Assembly: GCF_003073045.1 (NCBI RefSeq) | Contig: NC_037602.1 | Span: 2,542,001-2,606,000, forward strand | Reading direction: 5' to 3' | From: Pomacea canaliculata | Lineage: Eukaryota > Mollusca > Gastropoda > Architaenioglossa > Ampullariidae | DNA: 64,000 nucleotides | Part shown: one piece after another, positions 1 through 12,500 of the stretch | Numbering within the stretch: the stretch's first letter is position 1 | Layout of the letters: each line of letters begins with the position of its first letter | The notes under the pieces: model-generated | What the model was told of the DNA's origin: nothing | The model's database searches: none | What the model saw: only the letters and a program-made list of their open reading frames with translations | Position numbers and translations under genes: made by a program

Positions 1-80
1 GACTCTGGATGGATTCGGGTCTTCTCTTGGGACACTCTGTATGACACCTGTTTGTAGGGCTGGCCATCAGGTTTTTTCCC
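1..80 (+). repeat. Diverged copy of the window's tRNA-derived SINE (internal part)
   Basis: Bases 1-80 match the internal core of the SINE best seen at 51741-51946: a GATTCGGGTCTTCTCTTGGGACAC-like block, then a CACCTGTTTGTAGGGCTGGC block. It is cut by the window edge and is clearly more diverged than the other copies. Confidence 0.5.
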
Positions 81-536
81 AGGTACTCAGGTTTCATCCC
101 CCCCATTTCCTCTCCCTTCATATTGTGAAATCACCGATAGGTGGAAACACTTTCTGCCAAATCAATCAACCAACCTAGGCCTGTTAATGATTTTTTCAGA
201 TCATACTAGAAATACCATGATCAATATTATGATACTGCTTAGGCTTCATACAAGTTTTTTAAAAAGATATACATATACAAGCAGACACACAAGCTCTTAC
301 ACACACAAAATTGTATTGGTGTGTTCAGGCATACTTTGTTTTCAAGCAGTTTTTGGGGATTTGAAGATTTCTTTTCCATATTTTAATGCAGACTTGGTCA
401 CCAATGGAGGTATTAACTCAATGCCCTCAACAGAACAACACGTTGATGGCCTACAGCAGTTGTTGCTTATCTCTGTTTTTGGTATTCCCTGGTTGCTAGA
501 TACCAGAGCGTGCAGTCCTTCTCATCTCTTGCTCAG

Positions 537-586
537 ACATGCACGAAATTCCTTCCGGCTTTTCCGTGACCGTGACCCTGACAGGA
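537..586 (+). CDS. MYO9: Tentative myosin IX exon upstream of the acidic linker
   Basis: A short open stretch encodes an arginine-rich segment (RNSFRLFRDRDPDR) and ends at a strong GTGAGT donor after base 586. It leaves one base, and the next exon (2826) starts with the two bases needed to complete a serine codon, so phase supports the link. The acceptor is uncertain: CTCAG at 532-536 or GCAG at 512-515. It could be chance. Confidence 0.45.
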
Positions 587-3500
587 GTGAGTAGAGTTTG
601 GTCATTCATGGTGAAGAGTGAGGTCCCATGATTCGCCATGATGGCTGACTGCAATGGCTAACTGCATGGTGCCCCGCCGTGTCAAACTGGTCTTTCTTTT
701 TCTGTTGCTCTTCCTCTCATCTTTTTCGTCTGTCACACACATGTGCAACCTGTCATTGTAAATGTTATTTTTTCTTCTTGGCTTCATATAAAGATTCCTG
801 AAATAAAAAGAAAAGTGCCTAAAAAGATAAGCAGGACGCATATCAATCCTTTCACTTGTAAAGAAAAACAGTAAGATCATGAGAGATCAAAAAATGTTTT
901 CCTTTTTCTTCACACATGCAGAAAGATCCAACAGCACATGTTAATTATAGGTTGACAGTTTGGTTTGGTCGTCATGGTTTAGTGATATTTGTCTTGCCAG
1001 AAATACACATGCACATGCATGGTTCTCGAGCCTCTCCTCTGGGCCATTCACGTGAGTTTCACCACTGAAAGGGAATGAAGTCCTCCCATATAACCTTTGC
1101 TTCAAGAATGCCGTGCCCTGTCTGTAAAACATATCTGCTTATATTTGCATTTAAGCTTGTGAGCATGACAATAAATATCCCCCCACCTTCTTTGCTCAGT
1201 CTGAAGTTTCCTCATTCACTTTGGCATGTTTCTTGCATTCAATCAAATTATCACCTTGTATGCAGTGAATCAAAGCATAGTTTGTACTGCTAAATCTTGT
1301 GTGTTAAACTACCTGTGTATGTACTGTAACAAATATAACCTTTATACATGCACTGAAAATATTTGGGGATGGTTCTATATGACCATCATCCATGCTTTTA
1401 CTCATGTGTTGTTATGATCAGTATATAACTGCACTTTTAAAATCATTGGGTGCGGTTAGCTTCTGATTGCTTTGTGTGATATTATTTTGTTTTAGATAAA
1501 TACCTATTTTGGCATAGGAAAATGATTTCAGTGATGGAAAGAAATTACAGAAAAGTTTAAGATTTTTTAAGACATTTTCTGCATAAAATTTCTTCATGGT
1601 TAAAAATTACATGTAGATGTGTAAATATGGGTATGTGTGTGTATAGAGAGAGAGATTGCTCCTTACTGGAAAACTGTGAGAAAGACTTTAAAATTATTTC
1701 AGGTTGCTCATGCAGATGTTTGTGTGTGTGCGTGTGTGCATGTGCATATGTGTGCATGGATGTTTTCAAAAATTTTGAATTGTGAGTATGTGTATTATGT
1801 GGAGCAGCTCAAATAAAATGCTAACTTGCACGCCTTGATTTTAGTTTTTATATTTTAATTTATGGGTGGCTTTAATTTGCTAGTATGATTGGGTGCTCGG
1901 TATTTGAAGAGAATAATAACTCTGTGTGTGAGAGAGAGAGAGCATGAAATGAAAAAGGAAAGGTTCAGATATGTAGATGTTCAGGTTGCATTTATGGAGA
2001 TGTGGGCGGAAGTGTTTGTGTTCATTTTTGTGCATCTATCTGCATACAAAAGAAGAAGTTCTGACATTTTCATTTATCAATGTATTACCTAATGTCAGGC
2101 TATAAATAAAATTATATTATTGTCACGTATTTGTAGTATTCTTGAAGGAAACTTTCAGTTTCAAATGTTTATAAGTTGCACAAAAAAATCAGGTAGTGGC
2201 ACTTTAAAATGCACAAAGAGAAAGTATATTGACATAGCTTAATAGATACAGAAAACCATAGAATTTGTATGTTTTGGTCCACAAAGTTTAAAGTTTGCTT
2301 ATTTAAAACTAGAGATTAATCTGTCTCATGACAATACACAAATTTCTTTTAAGTTTATTTGACCTTCGGTTCAAATCACATAGTTTAACAGTAATTGCTC
2401 AAGCATTTTCAGTAAACTTATAACAAGCCATACATTTTTTTTTTGCTGTAAATCTTAGTTTTTAAAATAACTTAACTCATGAGCTCTCTTGCCATCGTGC
2501 CCAAAGTAAATCTGAAAGTAGAGCACAAATGAAAGAGAGTGCATTATTTTTTTGATATATTGTTTAACATTTATGTTACTAATAAAAGATATCATAACTG
2601 AGAAAATGTGTCCATGCCTGAGGAAAAAAAAGTGATGGAGAGAAACTACATGGTAGTTACACTGTATATTGTCAGGACTTTATCAAAATACAAATGTCGT
2701 GAATAATGTGGAAGTAGTTAAGTTTTATTTTGATATCAGGATATAACAATTTTCAAGAGCAAATCTTTGCTTTCAGTTATTTTTGAAAAATCAGATAACT
2801 ATAAATCTTTAATACTTTATCTCAGGTGCAAGAAAAAAGAAAGATCCAACAGACAGCGATGAAGAAGGGGAGGAAAATAAGCAAGGCAGCGCAGTGTCCT
2901 CTCCTATTAAGAAAACCACAGAATGTAAGAAAAAAAGAGATCTAAACATTAATAAAAGATTTTGCCAGAAAAATATTGTGCCTTTCAACATTTTGATTGA
3001 AAATTATCTTATATTTTATTCCTTTTTTGCATGTAAATGCATACATAAGATGGTTTAAAACATAGTACCTCCAATTTTAAAGTAGGCGTGCATTACTGTA
3101 TTTATGGTTGTAAATGCCTTCATCAAGGAAACCAGCTGAGGGGTGAAATCAGCTTTTAACAGGTTTACAAGTTATCATAGACTATAAAGTGACTTCGTTG
3201 GTTTTGTTCAGTGGCCTAAAATGTTAAATCACAGGAGAACAGGTTCAGTTTGTTGAGTGAATAGGCAGTGCCTTCCTACACAAACCACTGCATGTTGTTT
3301 TTGGCACAGTTTGGGAAGTTGTGTCCTTGCATACACCCTGGGACTGTGTGCACCATTTGAAGATCATAGTGCATGCATGGCTGGCTTCACCATAACAATC
3401 CCCACACACTGCAATTGGCATCTTTTTTTACAGGAAGATTCATTTCATTTGATGTTACAGTCCATATGTGTGATAACTGAAAATAGCTCAGGGCTTATTC

Positions 3501-6500
3501 TCTTAAAGCATTCTTACCACTGTTAAATATCTGTTTAAGTATTAAGATTCTCACCTTGATAAAGTAAGTAGATTTTGGATTGGCATGATATTGTCAGGTG
3601 CAGAAAAACAAGACACTATTGACATATCATAGCTACTAATGTAGTAGATCTCCATTAATTCTATGTACATGCATTAAAATAAATATCGCATTTTGTTTTT
3701 ATAAACCCTGTTAAAAAAATAGCATATCTAACATCATGCATTATTTAAAAATAATTAGCAAAATTACTGATCTTTTTTTTTTTTTTTTTTCCTCATAAGT
3801 TGGAATTGCTGTACTTCCACCATTCCCAGTTCCCAGCATACCAGCTTCACAGACAGCAGGAAAGGAGGGGACAGGTGTAATGTTGATTGAAGATGGAGGC
3901 AAGCAAGCATTGTCTCCTGGGAGACAGGCACGTACAAGGCGGAAAAAGAAACAGAGAAACAGCCAAGAGGGAAACGGCCAACAATCTTCAACTCGACCTC
4001 AGGGCAATGTTAACTTTTGTGGAACTTCTGAATGGCAGTATTCAGATGACATGAAAATTACTGATGTTCACGACTTGCATTTGCTGGATGACTTCATAGC
4101 AGAAAAGGTATATTTTCTTTAATTTTGGAGAAGAAAAAAGTTTGTAGTCTCCATGACATGAAATAGTTTTGTTGGGAAGGCTAGTAAAATTTTATAAACA
4201 ATTTTTTCATTATTTTAGCAGTTAACTTAGTTTGCAAGCTATGAAACACATATAATTAGGGGGACATTTAATGCAGAAACGCATTCTTAGTACTGATTAA
4301 GGTTTATAAATCATCTTTTGCATTGTTTACAATTAGGAATAATTTGCTGTATCTACCCACCCCAACCCCCAGGATAATGCTCGGGAGTTCCAGATGGGGA
4401 TTAGGGTGTTAAAAGCATGCCTGGCCTTGTTAATGTGGCTTATGATGTCATCGTCCGCTCCACGATCCTTGTTGGCTATGCTCCCCAGATACGTGAAGCG
4501 GTCTGTTTCCAGTATGTTCTCTCCCTGAAGCTGGATTGGGAGTTCCTGCTTGTTGATTCTCATCACTTCAGTCTTCTTTCTGTTGACCATTAACCCAGTC
4601 TTCTCTGCCTCCTCTGTTTGCTTACTCAGTTTGGTTTGTGCATGTTGTTGCCAATGAGATAGGACACTTATGTCATTTGCAAAGTCAAGGTGCACTAGCA
4701 GTTTCATGAAGGTCCAATGGATACTGGTGGTGTTGTCTTGGGTTGTCTTGCACATAATCCAGTCTATGACCATCAGGAAGATTGCTGGTGATAATATGCA
4801 GTAAGTTATTAAATTGCCTCCAAATTAGTATTAAGCCTTCCTTTTTTTTCTCCTTATTTTTGGTTGATTTGGGGGAATTATTGCCATTCACACTTCTTTT
4901 GTCATCTTACAGCGTCAAGATCTCTTCAAAGACAACAACAGACGGGACACCATATTTGACAGAATTTTCAAGGGAGCTTTAACTGAGTTTCATAAAGACC
5001 TAAAAACTGTGATAGCAGTGCAGTCAAATGTAAGTGGTACATTGATAAAACAGTGCATGTTAGGGTAGTTTCTTAATTCTTAGATTTTAGCAAAACCTCG
5101 ATAATCCTCCAACATCCAGATAAAAAAAATAATTTTGTAAAGTACATTCTTGGAAATGGATACATTTCTTCTGGAAATGTTGTATCCGACTCATTTCTGC
5201 TGAAAGCAATGACGGATAAGTTCTTACGCTATTGAGTACTTTAAAACTGCTTTTCTATTCCCACTTTTGCAATTCTCTGCTTCTTTCTCTTTGGCTTTTG
5301 TTCCTAGGGTGCCAGTCCATAATTAACAATTATCAGTTTCCTGCATGTAGTTGTATCACCGAATAATCTGGCCAGAATTTTTCATAGCATCACATATTTC
5401 AATTTTTCTGTAGCCAATCTTCATTTTAGCTATTAGTGCATAAATCTTAGAGCACTGTATGCATTAACATATGCTGATTGAATATCTTACTGAAAAGGCC
5501 AAAGTTAAAGTTCAGTGGTAAGTTCGCTATGTAGTTTGTTTCACGTCTTCAGTTGCTGTTTATGTACATAAGGAAATTCAGTACTCCCATAGAAACTTTT
5601 TCTGATAATGCTTTTGATTTTGGTAGAGAACATTATAGCAAGAAGATAATACATTGATGTGTGATCTGCCTGTGAGCATATATATTAACTTTATGACTAT
5701 ATGCAGTTACATTATTGATAAGTTTTAATGTGCAGAATGGAGAAGTGTCGGTAAAATACAGAGACCTGTTTGAGAAGTTCAAGATTGTGCTGGAAGCTGA
5801 GATGCATAAGGAACAGACAGACGCACCTCTTGTCATGGCACATAATGCTTTCCGAGGATTTCTGGACGAGTTCATGAACAAACATGCAGGTCGACGGCGT
5901 GAGCAGCGCAAGACGGACAAGCCAATGAAGCCATACAAACAGAAGAAAGACATGGTGGTCAGATTTTGCCCATCTATAAACTCTACTCTCAGTTATTCAG
6001 TTGTTTTATGTTAGTGTAGTGGCCATTATTTGCATATCTCTCCATCTAAAGATAATCTCTTAAAGTCACAGGTGTTAGATTGGACAAACCATTCTCTACT
6101 TGGTTTCATGTCCCTTTTTGCCATATGTCAGTACTGAAAAAAAATGTCGTGTTGCCTGTTTGTTGAAATTCATGATGACAGCTGCCAGTAGGAGAATATA
6201 GGCTTACAGATAAGTCTAGACACAGCTGCTTATTTACTTTAATAAGAATTAAGTCAACATAAACAATGTGACTGTGTCCAATATGGCTAATGTCCTTGCT
6301 CACCTGCTCCTTACAGGAACATTTGGGTCACAAGTTTCTCCAGGTGCAGTTCAACATTCCCACTTTCTGTGAATATTGTTCTTCTCTTATCTGGATCATG
6401 GACAAGGGTCATGTCTGCCAAAGTAATTTTTTTTTTTCTTTCAACTTTTTTTTTTTGTTTTACACTTGTGATGGCTTTCATAACTTAATTTGAATGGAAA

Positions 6501-9500
6501 GAGTGCTAATTCAAATGTTCACACACTAACTTAAAAGGTGAAAAAATTTTTGCGAACAAAATGAACTTATGAAAAAAATTGCACCTTTTACAAAACAGAT
6601 GATTACTGTTATTGCTACTTATTTATAGCAGTGTGAAATTGGATTCTAGGTAACTTGATTACAGGAAAGCGTGATAACATACTGAAGATTGAGAACCAGC
6701 AAACTATCTGTACTTGGTTCTGTGATGTCAGGATTTTATTAACTGATTAGCAAGCAACCATAGTATACAGGTCTTATAAAATATTAACCTTGTTGGCAGT
6801 GGAAAAGTAAGATATTTTGTGACTGTCACAGTGTGCAAGTATACCTGCCACAAGAAGTGTTCCATCAAATCCACATTAGCTTGTCGTGGCAACTCGGCAA
6901 ACCAGGTAAAAAAAAAAATCTGACTCATTTTCTGTTACAATTTTTCATTTTCCACGGGGAAATTCCTGTGGTGGCAGTAAAGATGAATGGAGATTGATTT
7001 ATAACAGATTTTAATTTTTTAAATCATTTTGTAGGCATGAGCAAAGATTGCAAAATAATGTTTTTCTTTTAAAATATTTAGTACCATTAAGCAGCTTGAA
7101 TTCTGTGATAACTGCTGCAAGTTAGTCATTGTTCCTCATAATGCATTGAAATCCCATTAATCTATTCATGCCTTCATTGATTTTTAATTAAATAATTATG
7201 TGCTTGTAAATGCTTTTTTCCTTAATCATTTTTCTGTTTATCATAGATAATTTGAGTTATGTCAAATATTGTAGTCTTTAAGTTTTCCTTTCAACTTCCA
7301 CTAGATAGCAATGGTACCTTTTTTTTTTTCCTAATATCAGGCTCTAACTAACGCAAAAGTGTTTGGAGCACCACTTGAAAGTCTTCTGAAGGAGGACCAG
7401 AAGATCCCCCTGTTGGTCGAACGCCTGATCAGTGCAATCGAGACTCATGGACTGTACACTGTGGGACTTTACCGAAAATCTGGGGCAGCACCAAGGGCCA
7501 GAGAGCTGAGGCAGCTTATTGAGACAGGTATTTTTAATAGCATAGAACAACAATTGCTGTGGGCATTTATTTTAATGGGCATTTATTTGTTTAAATATTG
7601 ACATTTTTCGCTAATGTGGCATATTACCTAATTTATGTTCTCTACCCACAAAGACTGCTTTAGAAAGAGATTAACTTACTTCATATCAGCCTTTCAAGGT
7701 GTCTGTCTAGACAGACATCAGTTGTTTTAAATGAGTTTAAACAGTCATGATCGCTGGTGCAGTGTGCTGTGAACTTTGGTTCATTGCCAATGATGCTGGA
7801 CGAAGACAGATTTAAATGTGATTAACTTTATTTCAGGCTTTGAGGGCGTTAATCTTGAGGAGTATCCAGTGCATGTGCTGACCACAGTCCTAAAGTCGTT
7901 CTTTCGGGAGCTTCCAGAACCTTTGCTCACATACGAGCTATACGATGACTTCCTCCGTGGCTCAGGTAAGGAATAGTTTCATTTGATAGAAAATTTGAAG
8001 CTGAGAAATTTAATATTTTTTTAGTCATTCCCAAAATTTGCAGACTTTCTTATGACTTGTAAAAAGATGATAACATTAGATTATTGCATGTCTAAATGTT
8101 AATATCAGTAATAATGTATTCTTACAAAATATTCCTCAGTAAGAGCTATTATTAAATATCTGAACTATTTAAACAAACTAATAGATTTTGTGATTAGTTC
8201 TTTAAGAAAAGCTGTGTTCTCTGGTCAAACACTTGTTCTCTCTGTTCATGTACTGTTTTGAGAGCATCACATCTTTCTGAAAACATTTGAGTTGTCCTCT
8301 CCTCTTCTCCATATTTAATATTGCTAGCAACTGAAGGATTTAAGATGTGGAGCCACTTGAAAAAAAATATCAGTTTGGGGATTTCAGCATTTTTAAATGC
8401 AATACAATAAGGTTCAGATGAGGTTTGAAAAATATGCTTTGATGCTTCATATAATCGTCTGATCTTCAACAGAAATAAAAGACAGAAAGGAGCAGATACA
8501 GTGCATGTTTTCTGTCATTGATAAGCTGCCCAAGCCAAACCATGATCTGTTTGAGAGACTAATCTTCCATTTAGCCAAGTGAGTCATTACAATGTGTATA
8601 ATTTTGTTTGTTTTGTTTAATTAGTTATGTGATCTTCTGTAGACTTAAATGACATTCTTTTGTAAGGATAAATGGTGGATCATTTGAATTCAGTGCTTTA
8701 GTTTGGATTTTCTTCAACAAATACTTATTTACAGCTTCTATTATTTTACTCTAGAGAATGTGATCTCCATCTGTGGCACAACTTATGATATACTGAGGAG
8801 ATAAACTGGCTCAAAAATGTTACAGAAATGTGTTCCTGTTATGTGAAAATTTATGGTGGTTTTGTCTTTAAAGCTAGTTTTTTTTTTCTCTGTATTCTGA
8901 ATAAGAAGAAGGGTGATCAACATTTGCTTCTTATTTGAAATCTGCTATCATCAGGGTTGCCATGCATGAAGATAGTACCAAGATGTCTGTCAATGGCCTT
9001 GCAATCATCTTTGCCCCCTGTCTGCTGCGTAGTAACAAGAAAATCCAGGCTCAGGAGACTTTGAATCAAGTGCCTAAGCAGACAAGGTCAGAACCTGGGA
9101 TTTCTTTCTCTCCTGCAGTTTAGTTGTGCTGACTCCTGTGTTTCTGCAGGAGAGTGTTCAGCATGGTGTGGACAGTACAGTAGTTTAGTCATCAAATTGT
9201 ATAGTTACTTTACTGTTTCATAAGTGCTGGAGTTAGTGGAGGGTGTTCAAAAAGAGTAAGATCAGATTCATGTAGGTCAAAGTGCAAATGGGGAGGAATG
9301 CTGAAAGAATTTGTCATTTGTTTCTCATTGTTGGCAATGTCACCAGCTGCATTAGAAATTATCCTGGCTGAGGAATTGGCTACAGTGAAGTCCAAGCTAG
9401 CAGACATCAACACACTAGAAACTGCAGAGAAAACTGCCGAGGAACGTCTCACGTTTGTCCGAGCAAGCTTACGCGTAACAAGGGTAAATATGTAACCTCC

Positions 9501-12500
9501 TTTTTTCATTTATATTTTTTTTAATTAATTCATTTTATCATGAGCTTAAGAGTAAGTAAAGTTACAGTGTGCATTTTCACAAATCTTTCACAAAAACAGC
9601 TTTGGAATAGTAGTTTTTTGGCTTAAAGCTGTTGGTTTGAATTGAAGGTGGGTTTTAAAATTCAGATCAAGTGAAAATGCTGTTTCTAACGTGTGGCTGT
9701 TTTATAGCTGAATTGTTTGCAATGATTGCTGGAATTGTGTGTACAATATTTAATGTGGATTGACAGGAGAGGCCAGATATTGCACGTCCTCCCCTTGCAC
9801 AGCAGGAGTCTATGCCTGAGGAAGAAGAGGAAGAGGTGGAGGCAACACCCCTCCCAGATCTGGCGGCAGAAGAACGAGCTCTGTCTGCTCACATAGCTAC
9901 CATTCATAGAGAGAAGTATGATCTTATTAAAGCAAGAATTCAGGCTAAAAAGTGTATGCTTTTTTCTTTTTGGTGTTCTTTCAAAACTGGTATTGATTGT
10001 TAAGTCATAACAAATAAGGAGCTATTCTTTTTTTCCTTTCCTCAGACAAAACTTGACGACCAAGTTGACAATGCTGGAAACAAGACAAGCAAGCTCAGAT
10101 GAAGATATGCTGACTGGCGACGAGACGGACAGTATATTTGATGCAGCCGATATTCAAGAGGAGATGAGTGAGGACTATGCTGTTGCCTTTGATGTTCCAG
10201 GTTTGTGACAGAGTGAAAGCTCCGCTTTCTTAGATTTTTCTCTCCTTTCCTGCTTATCGTATGTTCCTGTGTACAGTGAAAATGTAGTGGGTGAATTTGC
10301 ATGTCTGTCTAAAATATAACTAAATATTAACAGAGGGTAGGAGCAGCAGACAAAGTACCGATTATTACATAGCAGAGCTGTATGGGTTCTTAACCACCAC
10401 AAAAACAGATCTTGAGGTCATTAAATATGTGTGTGTGTGTGCATATGGCTTTGGCATGATGTATTTTTAAGTATTGTGTAAATTCCCATATTTAAAAATA
10501 AAACATAGAGCATGTAATTTGCATTTTTCAAATTCACATCAAAGTTTTTTCTAAGCCAGAATTGAACAAGACTTAAAAAGAAATAAAAAATGTGATGTGA
10601 TGCAATACCTTTCATTTAAGGCAATCATCATTTCTTTCAGTTATGACTCTCGCTTTTGGTACCAGCTCAGTCGTTTTAGATTTGTGTATGGCATTGCCAA
10701 ATAGCATCTCTATAGCCAAAGATCATCCCATAAATGGAAGAGGCAGTGTTTAGTTGAGTAGATTGGGTGTCTTTAGGTGAGAAAAGCAAAGAAGCATGAC
10801 ATAAAACCCATACGCAGAGGAGTATAATAAAAAAAACTCTCTATTAAGGCATCCTACTATCTATCAAAATCAGGTTGTAACTGACAAGGGTCTTAGGGAA
10901 ATCAACCAGCTTGCTTTCATTCTACAGACCATGACTTTAAACAGCTATAATTTTTTTTTTTAATTTAGAAGTTGAAAACAAAACTTTTAACAGGTATATA
11001 TAGTGCTTTTCTTTATTGTTTTTGATCACTCCTGTTTATTCTGCCTTTGTTGCACTGGGTAGAAGATTTACAAGGAACCTAGCTCTCCATGTAAGAGAAA
11101 TCAATCCATACACTTGTGGCATTGGTAATTGGCATATTAAAATGCACTACAGGTATTTTTGTTAAGCATGATTCAAAAAGTCACAATAGACCACAGTCAC
11201 AAATATTTTATTTTTAATAAACAGATTACTTCTACTAAAGGTCATTAATGAAGCACAATCGGCTAATATGCATTGGTAAACAAAGATACAACAAAGAACT
11301 GGGAACTGTACATTACAACCCAAAACCATATTCCCACCGGAGTCCAATCAACCTGCTGTCCCATGTCATATTGTCCCATGTAAGAACCACGTTGGAACGA
11401 CAAAAGCTGAATCAACCAGTCTAAACCAGTCCAAGAAGCAATGCCTGTTTGATGTTAATCAAATATATACTTATTTTATTTTAAAAAGTTGTAATGAAGT
11501 ACAAATTATCAGTCCTAAGTTACATTGGGGAGGCAGTCATAATAGAGACAGAAATAGGTCCGTGAAAAATGTTGGTATGAAATATCTAAGAGTAGGTCCT
11601 AGTGAGGACATTTCACTGAAAAATGCTCTCTACTACCTAGGGTTAAGAAGTGTAACATGCTGATATGTTTCAAATGGTTTAGTGGCATGTGATGTTATCA
11701 GTCCTGTCTGTTACTTTTAGGGACCTGAAACTTATTTCCTTGTTTTTTACCACCATTTTTTACTAGACAACCTATCAATTTAACAAGATTTGTTGGAAGT
11801 AGGTGTATCTGCCCACATGCTAGTTTCCCATTAGCCTTAATCTAGTCTTTATGTCAGCATATTATTTGTTGCATCATGTAGTTGGGGCAGACATTTTATT
11901 CGCCAGTCATGTCTTGATTTTGTTGTGTTGCTTAATGCATTTATTTATTTTTTTTTTTTTTTGTTTTTTTTGGCATTGTCTCTGCTATAAGCATTTACAT
12001 TTATTCGCCCTTTTTTTCATAGATTTTCATCGTGGTATCAGGTAAAAACATTTTACAGACCAGTCTTCTTTCTCTCTTCTGGCATTGTCTTCCAGCCTTC
12101 TGATAAATCTTTTGTTTCTTTTTCTTATGCGGTTGTAGATGTTTAATCTGGAAATTTTTTTATATTTTTGTACAAGTATTTTGTCAGCAAACTAGCTACT
12201 TCCATGTTACTATTTACTATGTTAAAGACAGTTTTGCCTCACAGTCTTCAAATCCAAGAAAGATCCCAGCTTAGGATGTAGTGGATGCTTTGGGGAGGTT
12301 TTTTTTTTTAATGTACAAAGCTGCATTCTCATCTGTAGCTAAAGAAACTGTTCACAGTGGTGATCATACATAAACTTCCCTGCACGAGTGTATGGCTTGT
12401 TCTGTCTCCCTAGGTCTTTATGAATGAGCCATTTAGTTACAACTTCCTTCATGCCTGGGTGTAGCAGGCCCTCTGTAATACCAATTGTTACATTTACAGA

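Noticed and set aside
187..594. 135-codon plus ORF at the left edge
   Set aside because: Only its last part (from about 537) has a phase-compatible donor and plausible tail sequence; the rest looks intronic.
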